A DNA stretch of 64,000 bases from Clavaria fumosa (lineage: Eukaryota > Basidiomycota > Agaricomycetes > Agaricales > Clavariaceae), in assembly GCA_951802425.1 (NCBI GenBank), contig OX637799.1, forward strand, positions 186,001-250,000, given 5' to 3'. Below, piece by piece: positions 1-10,251 of this stretch (positions are counted from its first letter, which is position 1; each line of letters opens with the position of its first letter). The notes beneath the pieces are model-generated. The model saw only the letters and a program-made list of their open reading frames with translations, was not told where the DNA came from and searched no databases. Position numbers and translations under genes: made by a program.

Positions 1-18
1 GGAGTGTGGTGTCCTCCT

Positions 19-1100
19 TCAGTCTTGGGCAAAATCCTGTTCCTGGGCACTACTCTCCTCATCTCCTTCTTCACTAACCGATACTTTCTTGGCATAGGTT
101 TGATTCACAGTCTGCTTCTTGGGGCAATTCTTGGCCAAGTGACCGGTTTCGTGGCATGTAAAGCATCGTCCTTCTTTGAAGTGTCTGATGCATTCTTCTG
201 GATTCATTTGTACTGCTCGGATCTGTCGTCCGATTGGTCTTCGTACCAGACCACCTCTCTCCCTCATGCATGTGAGGATTCTTTCCTCGAACTGCAAAGC
301 TGTGTGCAGTAGGTCGGACATGTTCTCTGGTCGTGTTATATTGACCATCGCATCTTTGATGCTTTCTTTCAGTCCGGCATAGAACTGATGCGTTAATGCG
401 GCTCCATTGTAATCTGTGAGTGGCGCGTCCTTCATGAAGGCCGCATAGTAGTCAGCCACAGTAGTGGTCTGTCGGAGTTTCTTGATTCTCTGCTGTGCTT
501 CAATCCTCATATCCAACGGTCCCCAGAGTCTCCTAGCCTCCCTGACTAGGGTCTCGAAGTTGTCCAAAAGTGGGTCTGCAATGGTTCGTTCAAGGGATTG
601 AAGGATCCCATAGGCCCATGGCTGGACGTTCTCTCCTTCACAGAGTCGCAATAGGTACATTGTCTTGTTTGGTCTGAAGCAAAGTACCCTGGATAGCTCT
701 GGAAGTACACTTGTAGTTGGATTGTGAATGGTCCCCAGTTCTTTCTCTGGCCATTGAAGGGCTTGGGTGCTGGGGGTCTCGGTCCTCTCCCATCGTCCCT
801 CGAGTCCGGATCTGGAGCCGGGGTTGACATGGGGATTCGGGTCGTCCGAATCCTGAATGGGTCTGGGTCGGGCCTCCAGTCTCCCCCTGGGGACTCCATT
901 TCTGGTCTGGGGACTTCTATGCTCCGTTCTTCAATCAGGGATGATGGTACTACCAGTGATCCTTCTCCTCTGGGAGTTGTCGATCCTTCGATCTCTGAGG
1001 GACCTGCGGTCAGTCCCACTCCTGCCGGGTCCATTCTAGCTGGTGTCGCCAGCCCTTTCTTCGTTCCTATTCCAAACTTGGCTAATGTCTCTTTACTCAT
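19..1100 (-). pseudogene. gag of a long-LTR Ty3-type retrotransposon (frameshifted)
   Basis: This is the capsid/nucleocapsid gene of the retroelement whose 5' LTR lies at 1382-3058. The N-terminal part is proline- and serine-rich. A retrotransposon gag domain follows, with the motifs FNGQRKNWGPF and, after the frame change, YLLRLCEGENVQPWA. The C-terminus has a CCHC zinc knuckle (CFTCHETGHLAKNC, roughly 129-168) that would bind element RNA. The reading frame changes by one base near 655-670, so the gag domain is split between two overlapping frames (546-1100 and 19-660). The stop lies at 19-21, and pol would continue upstream of the window. The family assignment is secure from the zinc knuckle and gag motifs. 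Whether the frame break is decay or programmed cannot be told here; since no slippery site is apparent, decay is more likely. Confidence 0.8.
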
Positions 1101-1381
1101 GTCACCGAGTAATTCACGTTGTAGATATAGTCGAAGTTAATGTTCTGGATTCTTCCTAATTGGTCTCATCCAATTATCGGGCTTCCTTGCAGATCTGTTA
1201 ATCATGCCTTTTGGCAATAGTCTCGTGGGTTGCAGTGGATGTGTGGGAGAGTTATTCCATCTCCAAACTTTATTGCAATTCCGTGTGCTTCATCTCTCGA
1301 GGGTGGTAACGGTCAGTCTGGTCTTTCTGGTCTTTCTGACTCTTTGGTTGTCTCCTCTTGTTCCGTAGAGCGTTGTTCAGG
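1101..1381 (-). other. 5' leader and primer-binding site of the long-LTR element
   Basis: This is the non-coding leader between the LTR edge (1382) and gag. Bases 1369-1379 (AGCGTTGTTCA on the + strand) are identical to the reverse complement of LTR bases 1872-1882 (TGAACAACGCT). The expected primer-binding site next to the LTR is therefore complementary, over 11 nt, to a site about 30 nt downstream of the LTR TATA box. There is no obvious tRNA-type TGG start. This fits self-priming of the Tf1 type (inference). Confidence 0.6.
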
Positions 1382-3058
1382 TGTTACAGGAAGCAGGGCC
1401 GAATGCTCAGAGATGCTTTCCATCAAATGATTGGGTGCTGGGACTATGTTAGTCCCAAGTGCCGGAATGAGAGGGTCGAAGGTTGTCTGGTTGATTGGGA
1501 TATTACCCTGTCACTGGGTCTTCCGGGGCCTAGGAAAGAGCGAAGTAGGGTGGCTCTGGCTCTGTACTCAGAGTCATTGGCTTCGATGACTCGCTGTCTG
1601 AGATTGGCTACTCCATGAGCGAATGTGTGTTTGAGCGCTTGGCGGTCTGGGTTATCACGTCCAAGGATATCGACACAAATGGAATGACTGAACTCAGTCA
1701 GGTGGTGTGTGAGTCATGTGATCTGGGTTCGTCGCTGACTCAATGTTGGGTAGATGCGTCCGGAAGTTGGCATTGTCACTACTTTGGGCCAAGAGGAGAT
1801 AGGGTACCTCTCGTTGGTGGTAGGGAAAGCCAGTGTGATTCACCAAAGTACAATAAGGTGATAGGGACAAGTGAACAACGCTAAGGGGTTTCCCATGTCA
1901 CTGCACCCCTTATATACTTCAGGGGTGCTGCGGGTTCCTGCAGTGCAGCCCGTTGTCCGCAGCCCAAGGATGCCATCCATCTGCTGCAGCGTGCCTCCGC
2001 AGGCCTGCTCAGTCCGCAGCTGCCTCTCGCAGCACTCCGCAGACTCGCACAGTCCGCAGCTGCCTGATACTGCTCTTTGATGCGGCTCCCGCACTCTTCC
2101 GTTGCCCCTTATCTTGGATGTCATTGCCTTTCGCTTATCAGCCCATGTGCTACTCTGCAGTCCACCACATGGCGCAGCTTATCTCCACATGCTCCTTCAA
2201 CCGTCATGTGCTCCTGTGTGACAGTTCCTTCCCACTGCCTTGCTTATCTCCTGGCTCTTATCCATCCTTTGTGGTATATAAGGAGGGTTTGTACTGCTTC
2301 TCCCTCCCCATCTCTGCTATGTGCTGGGGACCCCACAAACTTAACTTCCTCCCTGCCTCTCATGTCTTCCAACAAGTCACCCCCCTTGTACTCTCTTGCA
2401 TGGCCTTCCATTGGGCAATTCAGAGGGGAGCCGATGACCTCCTCATTCTTACCATTGCCTGACAATGCTACGCTTGTGGCCATCCTGGCCATTTTGCGTT
2501 GGGATGCCCTCAAGTTGTCTGCCCGGGCAACCTTATCTGTGACCTATTCGAGGACCCCCATAGTATTGTCTTTTCTTCCATTTCTCATTCACTTTACTGA
2601 TTCCTTTCTTGCAGAATGGGACTCCATTCCCCCTACTCAATGGGCCTCCCCCTTTACTCAGGGTGGAACTCTACCCCTCTGCCATCGTCTCCTCCGCCAG
2701 CCCCTGCAATGGCTACAGTGGCTTTGCCAGACGTCGAGGGTGAGTATGTCCAGGTTGGGGAGTCTCCTTCTTGGTCAGTGGATGAGGATAGGCTCTGGGT
2801 CTAGTGGCCCAAACGTCGAAGATTCTGTTTGATGTAATACATAGTTTCTGGTTTCAGATTGGTTCTTGTATTACTTATGTGCTTTGATTCCATAAACCAA
2901 TCCCCAATGGCCATCAACAGCGAGGAGCATCTCCTTGCTCTTGATTGCCATTGGCACTTTGGTTTTCTTGTTTCTAGTATCACAGTTGTCCTAATCGTAT
3001 TGCCTTTGTCATGGTCTGCCTTGTTTACATAATCAACTTCGTCATTCTTCCCATGACA
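1382..3058 (-). repeat. Long LTR (1,677 bp), 5' LTR of the element in minus orientation
   Basis: The boundaries come from comparison with the second copy at 6263-13838. In element orientation the LTR starts TGTCATGGGAAG and ends CCTGTAACA, giving TG...CA ends. A minus-strand TATA box (TATATAAGG, about 1908-1916) is placed to drive the retroelement transcript. A second, plus-strand TATA box (GGTATATAAGG, about 2273-2283) faces the other way. The 5 bp outside its U3 end (3059-3063, ATTAT) is the reverse complement of the 5 bp outside the U5 end of the other copy (13839-13843, ATAAT). The U3 region contains an antisense CCHC open reading frame, listed separately. Confidence 0.85.
2319..2803 (+). 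pseudogene. Antisense zinc-knuckle gene in the long LTR, broken copy
   Basis: This matches the intact 145-codon gene at 6517-7006. It starts at ATG 2319, about 35-45 nt downstream of the plus-strand TATA box, and reads through to the region of the CCHC motif (CYACGHPGHFALGC, about 2466-2507). It has an in-frame TGA at 2460-2462 where the other copy has CGA, and the next codon is CAA where the other has CGA; both changes are CpG transitions. The donor (GTATTG, near 2565) and the TTGCAG acceptor (ending near 2614) of a roughly 50 bp intron are kept. The reading ends at TAG about 2801-2803. Confidence 0.6.
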
Positions 3059-3268
3059 ATTATAGACAGACCACTCAAATTAGTCTACAGCTATGTCTAT
3101 AATGTCATTTACAATCATTCTGCAATCACCCAATTTTTTGCAGATTTTTTACAAATTTTCTGTGATTTTTCAATTCCATTTTTACCCTAACCCTTAAAAC
3201 CCATGACCCCTCATAACCCATACCCTGGACTGTCCACCGAGGGGTATGGGTTATGAGGGAGTCAACTG
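3059..3268 (+). mobile_element. Detached 3' end of the pogo element
   Basis: This is the displaced right end of the pogo element whose main body is at 13839-16581. Joined at the shared ATAAT/ATTAT duplication, the transposase frame ends at a TAG within the first 15 bases here, after the residues TDFFQRL; short C-termini of this style (…FF) are usual in the pogo/Tigger family. The outer end (3242-3268), read inward from 3268, gives CAGTTGACTCCCTCATAACC. That matches the terminal repeat at 16555-16581 (CAGTCAGGTCCCTCCTAACC, read inward). A TA dinucleotide follows at 3269-3270. The segment also contains several TAACCCATA-type subterminal repeats. Confidence 0.7.
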
Positions 3269-6262
3269 TAGTCACAGAACAATACCTGCAACCTGCTGTG
3301 ACCCTACTGTGACCTTCCACAACCTTTTTGCAACCTTTTGCGACCTCTCTGTAGTGTACTCTGGATGTGGCCATGGGCCAAGGATGGGCCCCTGCTGCTG
3401 AGAGACATTGTTTCTGATGCCACCAGACTGGTCATGCTGTCTGATTCTGCTGCCTGATATGTGTCTGCAGGCCCCAAAGGCCCAAACCTGTGCAGTATCA
3501 AGTACCCCCCAAACATGAGAGGAGTATGAGAAAGAGATTGCACTGCTCTGAGCCCAACTGGAGCCATATGAGAGAGAGGAGAGTTCTTGCTGGGGAAAAG
3601 TTGTCCCAGCCCCCATTCCATCCCTGTGATATTGACTGGAAGAAGGCAGAGCTGAGCCTTACCCACTGCCCCCCAGAGTGTTCTCCATCCCTGCAAGCCC
3701 CTGCACTGCTGATAACAAGTACCCTTGCATCTGTGAGTATTCTGGACACCTGTTTTCCCAAACATGGCCCTACCCCTGATTGGCCCAGCCACTACCCCTT
3801 GGTCTTCAGTGAAGCTAAATGGAATGAGCTCCCCCACTCCCACCCAGACTTTGACATTAAAATTGAGTTCAAAAAGGACCCTGGGCATCTTTCCTCTAAG
3901 CTATACTCACTGACATGAGAGGAGATGGTGGAGATGAACCATTGGGGATGAGCAGCTAGCTTCTAGACATATCTGGCCCTCAAAATCCCTGTATGCTAGC
4001 CCCTTCTTCTTCAAACACAAGAAGAACAAGCTGCAGCTGATTATTGACTACTCAAGGCTGAATGCACACCTGATCAAGGACAAGTACCCCCTCCCCTGCA
4101 TCTGAGACACAGTGGATGTGCTCAAGGGAGCTTCAATTTACTCTAAGATTGATGCAAAGGGAGGCTTCCCCTCAATGCAGGTTTGGCCAGAACACCAGCA
4201 CTGCTGTGCCTTCCTAACACCTTGCAGACTCTTCAAACCAGCAGTTATGTGGTTTGGGCTGCAGAATGTGCCTGTGACTTTCCAGCACTTCATGAATCAT
4301 GTGCTAAGGGAGGAGATTGCAGGAGGACATGTCCAGGCCTATGTTGATGATGTGATAGTGTTTGCAGAGGACTTGGCCACTCACTGGTACTGGATGGATT
4401 GAGTCTTGCAGAAGTTTGGAAAGAACAGGTTGTGCCTCAGGCTCAGTAAATGCAAGTTTGAGAAAAGTGAGATCATCCTCCTTGGGATGAAGATCTCTCA
4501 CAACTGCTTGGAACACAATCCAGTGAAGGGTGAAGCAGTGTGGAACTGGCCATGGCCTAGGAATGTGAAGGACATGCAAAAATTTAATGGGATGTTAAAC
4601 TACCTCCATCGCCACATTCTGAACCTCTCAGCTTGAGCTAAACCACTATTCCAGCTTACTGGAAAGGTTCCATGGAAATGGGAGGAGGAGGAGGAAGCAG
4701 CCTTCTGAGATCTTCGCCTAGCACTTGTATTGGCCCTGGTTTTGGCTCTGCCACAGGACAAAGGGAGATGGAAGGTAGAGACAGATGCAAGTAACTTGGC
4801 AACTGGTGGAGTGCTTTTGCAGCAGCAGATGGATGGGACCTGGTATCAGACTCAGTCTCATGCTCACACAACTTAATGTAAGGTCAATGATGATGATACT
4901 AACATAAGGGGAAAAAGTACAACAAAGGAAAAGTCATAGTATATATAGCAGATGGTTTAGGCATTGCTGGCATTCCCATGTGAACCTTCAGTACTTCCAG
5001 AAGCCCCAGAAGTTGAAGCTGAGTTGGGTTGGAGAGCTCCAGTGCTTTGACTTTGAGATCAAGTACCACACTGGGAAGTTGAACATGAAAGCTGATGTGC
5101 TGAGCCTCTCACAGAGGCCTGATTATGGAGAGATGGTGGAGGAGGATGCCCCAGTACAGGTTTTCCTGAGGCAGAGGTCCATGTGTCATTCACATCAGAA
5201 ATGGAGATGCTACTCCAGAAAAACAGTGCAGTGCATGTGCAGAAGCCAGAGGAGCTTGATGATGAGTGGATGAGAGATCAGATGGGACTCTGGTGGAAGG
5301 CCAAAATCACATGAGGCAGTGCTCACCTTTGAGCATGACCTCTCCATCGCAGGGCACCCCAGTCCACAGAAGCTGAGGGCAGCATTGCTGAGGTCCTACT
5401 GGTGGGTGGGCATGGTGAAGGATTCCAATTGGTATGCAGGTGGGTGAGATGTGCCAATGGGTAAAGCCTGACCATACCAAGTGTGCTGCTCTGCTCCATC
5501 CACATCCTGTCCCTGAAAGGTCCTGGGCAGTAATCTCTTGGGACATTGTCAGGCCTTTCCCCCTCTCATGTGGGCACAATGCGATCCTTGTCATTGTTGA
5601 CAAGTTCATGAAACAGACCTTCATCAAGGCAATTGGCCTTGACCTCACTGGACTTTGTGTTGCTCATATCCTTCAAGACCAGGTCTTCCATGACCATGGA
5701 GTCCTGCAGAAAGTTGTGAGTCACTGGGGGACCAATTCATGTCCAGGTTCATGAGAGAGTGCTATGGGATGATTGGGGTTAAGGCAAACCCAAGCACAGC
5801 CTTCCAGATGGATGGACAGACCATCTACAGGATGACTGGGCAGAGTGGCTGTCTACAGCAGAGTTTGTGTGGAATAACCATGAGCACTGTGCCACTGGAT
5901 TCACACCCTTCTACCTGGAGTATGGCCAGCACCCCTGGAATGGTGGAATCCAGCCACCCTCTGAGGTGAACCCTGCAGTGGACAAATGGATGGCCAAGCT
6001 CATGGAATCCTGAAGAGCAATGGGGGAGGCAGCAGATGCAATGAAGGCCAGCTACGATAAAGGGAAGTGCCCAAGCCATGAATACTCTAAAGGGGACTTA
6101 GTCTGGCTGGACACCCAAAACCTAAAAATGGATTGCCCTTCCAAGAAGCTTGACAACAAGCATGCAGACCCCTTTGCCATTGAGGAGAAGGTGGGACCAG
6201 CTGCCTATTGCCTCAAACTCCCCTAGGCCTGGCATATCCATCAGGTGTTCAATGAGTTACTG
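3269..6262 (+). pseudogene. Decayed Ty3/gypsy pol (old copy, displaced)
   Basis: This continues the old gypsy element whose gag and 5' LTR lie at 16582-28791. Visible in order are the gag linker (3285-3380), a few remnants of the protease region, reverse transcriptase (DAKGGFPSMQVWPEHQH near 4153; the AYVDD catalytic box near 4340), RNase H/connection remnants, integrase core (VDKFMKQTFIKAIG near 5600) and the pre-chromodomain segment up to 6262. Many stops replace arginine codons of the young copy, for example TGA at 4102-4104 in the CI*DTVDV block. The zinc knuckle and protease are partly deleted (near 3400-3640). A piece of LTR replaces part of RNase H at about 4849-4978. The sequence stops abruptly at 6262 against a long LTR. 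Confidence 0.85.
4849..4978 (+). repeat. Gypsy LTR fragment replacing RNase H sequence
   Basis: The block beginning TATCAGACTCAGTCTCATG and containing GATACTAACATAAGGGG matches the end of the gypsy-family LTRs (compare 28544 onward), in inverted orientation relative to the surrounding pol. On its left the pol sequence ends at ATGGGACCTGG and on its right it resumes at TGAACCTTCAGTACTTCC. About 150 bp present in the intact copy between these points are missing. It is a replacement, not a clean insertion, because no duplication flanks it. Confidence 0.6.
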
Positions 6263-6516
6263 TGTCATGGGAAGAATGACAAAGTTGATTATGTAAACAA
6301 GGCAGACAATGACAAAGGCAATACGATTAGGACAACTGCAATACTAGAAACAAGAAAACCAAAGTGCCAATGGCAATCAAGAGCGAGGAGATGCTCCTCA
6401 CTGTTGATGGCCATTGGGGATTGGTTTATGGAATCAAAGCACCTAAGTAATACAAGAACCAATCCGAAACCAGAAACTATGTATTACATCAAACAGAATC
6501 TTTGATGTTTGGGCTG

Positions 6517-7006
6517 CTAGACCCAGAGCCTATCCTCGTCCACCGACCAAGAAGGAGACTCCCCAACCTGGACATACTCGCCCTCAATGTCTGGCAAAGC
6601 CACTGTAGCCATTGCAGGGGCTGGAAGAGGAGACAACAGCAGAGGGGTAGAGTTCCACCCTGAGTAAGAGGTGGGGGAGGCCCATTGAGTAGGGGGAATG
6701 GAGTCCCATTCTGCAAGAAAGGAATCAGTAAAGTGAATGAGAAATGGAAGAAAAGACGATACTATGGGGGTCCTCGAGTAGGTCACAGATAAGGTTGCCC
6801 GGGCAGACGACTCGAGGGCATCCCGATGCAAAATGGCCAGGATGGCCGCAAGCATAGCATCGTCGGGCAATGGTAAGAATGAGGAGGTCATCGGCTCCCC
6901 TCTGAATTGCCCAATGGAAGGCCACACAAGAGAGTACAAGGGGGGCAACTTGTTGGAAGACATGAGAGGCAGGGAGGAAGTTAAGTTTATGGAGTCCCCA
7001 GCACAT
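6517..7006 (-). CDS. Antisense CCHC zinc-knuckle protein encoded inside an LTR
   Basis: A 145-residue product is predicted from two exons, 7006-6763 and 6710-6517, around a 52 bp intron. The intron is typical for a fungus: donor GTATCG, ACTGA-like branch site, acceptor TTGCAG. Exon 1 carries a perfect CX2CX4HX4C zinc knuckle, Cys50-Cys53-His58-Cys63 (CYACGHPGHFASGC). Exon 2 is proline- and serine-rich and ends in an acidic tail (LPDIEGEYVQVGE). A minus-strand TATATAAGG lies about 40 nt upstream of the ATG. The gene runs against the retroelement transcript, within U3. The second LTR copy (2319-2803) keeps ATG, TATA, CCHC and splice sites but has one CGA-to-TGA stop. A role in binding nucleic acid is an inference from the zinc knuckle. 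I recognise no named family, and expression is unproven. Confidence 0.5.
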
Positions 7007-7582
7007 AGCAGAAATGGGGAGGGAGAAGTGGTACAAACCCTCCTTATATACCACAACGGATGGATAAGAGCTGGGAGATAAGCAAGGCAGTGGGAAGGAA
7101 CTGTCACACAGGAGCACATGACGGTTGAAGGAGCATGTGGAGATAAGCTGCGCCATGTGGTGGACTGCAGAGTAGCACATGGGCTGATAAGCGAAAGGCA
7201 ATGACGTCCAGGATAAGGGGCAACGGAAGAGTGCAGGAGCCACATCGAAGAGCAGTATCAGGCAGCTGCGGACTGTGCGAGCCTGCGGAGTGCTGCGAGA
7301 GGCAGCTGCGGACTGAGCAGGCCTGTGGAGGGGCACACCGCAGCAGATGGATGGCATCCTTGGGCTGCGGACAACAGGCTGCGCCACAGGAACCTGCAGC
7401 ACCCCTGAAGTATATAAGGGGTGCAGTGACATGGGAAACCCCTTAGCATTGTTCACTTGTCCCTATCACCTTATCATACTTTGGTGAATCACACTGGCTT
7501 TCCCTACTACCGACGAGAGGTACCCTATCTCCTCTTGGCCCGAAGTAGTGACAACGCCAACTTCCGGACGCATCTACCCGAC

Positions 7583-8184
7583 TAGTGTTGCCACAGCTAT
7601 GACTAGTAGCTGACTAATAGCCATAACCTTAGCTGATTGTAGCTGTAGCCTAGCTGGCAATCAGCTATGGCTACAAAGCAGCTATGACTATGGCTATTGA
7701 TATTTCCATAGCTGATAGCTGCAGCTAAGCTATGGCTAGGTTTGATGTAAAGTTTCAAGTGAAATAAGTTGAGAATAGCACTTTATCTTTCAAATATTTC
7801 ACTGTTAAATGCTCTATTATCTTGTTAGCCATGTTGTAACTCACCTTTTTATCCCTGCTGTGCTGACTTTATCATTCTTAGACTTGTTGCATATGAACCA
7901 GCTTATAAACTGACAGTGACAGTGGTTGTAACTGGTGATAGTAGTGGCATTGCATTATTAGTCAAAGTGGCAGTACCACAGTGTCATGACCACCAGGGCA
8001 TTACAGCAGTGAGAATGAACACATAATTATAATATAAGAGTTGGCAGCTAAGCCATGACTATAGTCAGCTAAACTCACCAGCTGCAGCTATGACTACAGC
8101 TAAGACAAATTGAGACCAGCTAGAGTAGTCACGAGCTGCAGCTGGTCTAGCTGGCTTGTGACTAGTCTAGCTGTGGCAACACTA
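7583..8184. mobile_element. hAT-like MITE, 602 bp, TSD TACCCGAC
   Basis: The terminal inverted repeats are TAGTGTTGCCACAGCTA at both ends. Perfect 8 bp target-site duplications, TACCCGAC, occupy 7575-7582 and 8185-8192. The uninterrupted site is visible in the other long LTR near 1745-1760 (reverse complement reads CTACCCAACATTGAGTCAGC). An 8 bp duplication with a TAGnG start is the signature of hAT elements. The interior has no coding capacity and is rich in AGCT/CTAG subterminal repeats, so it is non-autonomous. Confidence 0.9.
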
Positions 8185-8384
8185 TACCCGACATTGAGTC
8201 AGCAACGAACCCAGATCACGCAACTCACACACCACCTGACTGCAGTAGTACTGAATGAAATAATTAACTAGACACAGCAGTTAGGTATAATTCATAGTGT
8301 ACTCTTTGCAGCTACAGCTGGACAAGGAATCCTTATGGTCAGTCAACTTGTCAAGTTAACTTGTCAAAGGTAGTACATGGGGGA

Positions 8385-10250
8385 CTAGTAGACTAGATAC
8401 AGCTGACAGCTGTGGATCTAGTGGACTAGTTACAGCTACTAGGTGTGGACCTGGTGGACTAGTTGTAGGTGCTAGCTATGGGTCTAGTGAACTAGTTACA
8501 GCTGCTAGCTGTGGGTCCAGTGGACTAGTTACAGCTACCAGTTGTGGATCTAGTGGACTAGGTGCAGCAAGTAGGTGTAGGTCTAGTGGACTAGTTGCAG
8601 CTATTAGCTGTAGATGTAGTGAACTAGTTACAGCTAGTAGCTGTGGGCCTAGTGGACTAGTTGCAGCTACTAGCTGTGGGCCTAGTGGACTAGTTGCAGC
8701 TACTAGCTGTAGATGTAGTGAACTAGTTGCAGCTAGTAGGTAAAGGTCTAGTAGACTAGTTGCAGCTATTAGCTGTAGATGTAGTGAACTAGTTACAGCT
8801 AGTAGCTGTGGGCCTAGTGGACTAGTTGCAGCTACTAGCTGTAGATGTAGTGAACTAGTTGCAGCTAGTAGGTAAAGGTCTAGTAGACTAGTTGCAGCTA
8901 TTAGCTGTAGATGTAGTGAACTAGTTACAGCTAGTAGCTGTGGGCCTAGTGGACTAGTTGCAGCTACTAGCTGTGGGCCTAGTGGACTAGTTGCAGCTAC
9001 TAGCTGTCAGCCTAGTGGACTAGTTGCAGCTACTAGCTGTAGATGTAGTGAACTAGTTGCAGCTAGTAGGTGTAGGTCTAGTTGACTAGTTGCAGCTACT
9101 AGTTGTGGGTCTAGTCAATTACTAGCTGTAGATCCGGTGAATTAGTTACAGCTACTAGCTGTGGGCCTAGTGGACTAGTTGCAGCTACTAGCTGTAGATG
9201 TAGTGAACTAGTTACAGCTATTAGTTGTAGATGTAGTGAACTAGTTGCAGCTAGTAGGTGTAGGTCTAGTGGACTAGTTGCAGCTATTAGCTGTAGATGT
9301 AGTGAACTAGTTACAGCTAGTAGCTGTGGGCCTAGTGGACTAGTTACAACTAGTAGCTGTGGGCCTAGTGGACTAGTTACAGCTAGTAGCTGTGGGCCTA
9401 GTGGACTAGTTGCAGCTACTAGCTGTAGATGTAGTGAACTAGTTACAGCTATTAGTTGTAGATGTAGTGAACTAGTTGCAGCTAGTAGGTGTAGGTCTAG
9501 TAGACTAGTTGCAGCTATTAGCTGTAGATGTAGTGAACTAGTTACAGCTAGTAGCTGTGGACCTAGTGGACTAGTTGCAGCTACTAGCTGTAGATCTAGT
9601 GAACTAGTTACAGCTATTAGTTGTAGATGTAGTGAACTAGTTGCAGCTAGTAGGTGTAGGTCTAGTGGACTAGTTGCAGCTATTAGCTGTAGATGTAGTG
9701 AACTAGTTACAGCCAGTAGCTGTGGGCCTAGTGGACTAGTTACAACTAGTAGCTGTGGGCCTAGTGGACTAGTTACAGCTAGTAGCTGTGGGCCTAGTGG
9801 ACTAGTTGCAGCTACTAGCTGTAGATGTAGTGAACTAGTTACAGCTATTAGTTGTAGATGTAGTGAACTAGTTGCAGCTAGTAGGTGTAGGTCTAGTAGA
9901 CTATTTGCAGCTAGTAGTTGTGGACCTAGTGGACTAGTGGCAGCTACCAGCTGTGGGTCTAGTGGACTAGTTACAGCCATTAGCTGTGGATCTAGTGAAC
10001 TAGTTGCAGCTAGTTGCTGTAGATCTAGTGAACTAGTTACAGCTATTAGTTGTAGATGTAGTGAACTAGTTGCAGCTAGTAGCTGTGGACCTAGTGGACT
10101 AGTTGCAGCTACTGGCTGTGGGTCTAGTCAATTACTAGCTGTAGATCTGGTGAATTAGTTACAGCTACTAGCTGTGGATCTAGTGGACTAGTTGCTGCTA
10201 GTTGCTGTGGGTCTGGTAGACTAGTTACAGCTATTAGCTGTGGATCTAGT
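8385..10250. repeat. 33 bp satellite array, left arm of fold-back element
   Basis: There are about 56 degenerate copies of a 33 bp unit whose core reads CTAGTGGACTAGTTGCAGCT then ACTAGCTGTGGGC. Frequent sub-types are GTAGATGTAGTGAACTAG and GTGGGCCTAGTGGACTAG, arranged in higher-order blocks; for example the succession around 8620-8800 recurs near 8800-8960. The unit is rich in the palindromes ACTAGT, AGCT and CTAG. Because 33 is a multiple of three, long open frames with an 11-residue period arise on both strands; these are not genes. Confidence 0.9.
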
Positions 10251-10251
10251 C

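Noticed and set aside
3181..3262. Telomere-like TAACCC repeats suggesting an internal telomere
   Set aside because: The TAACCCATA motifs occur only as subterminal repeats of the pogo element, at both of its ends, and are not regular TTAGGG arrays.
9111..9980. A 289-codon open frame with an 11-residue repeat (minus strand), and the similar 104-codon frame at 12351-12665
   Set aside because: Both arise from the 33 bp satellite, whose length is a multiple of three and which lacks stops in some frames. They mirror each other across the palindrome, and nothing suggests translation.
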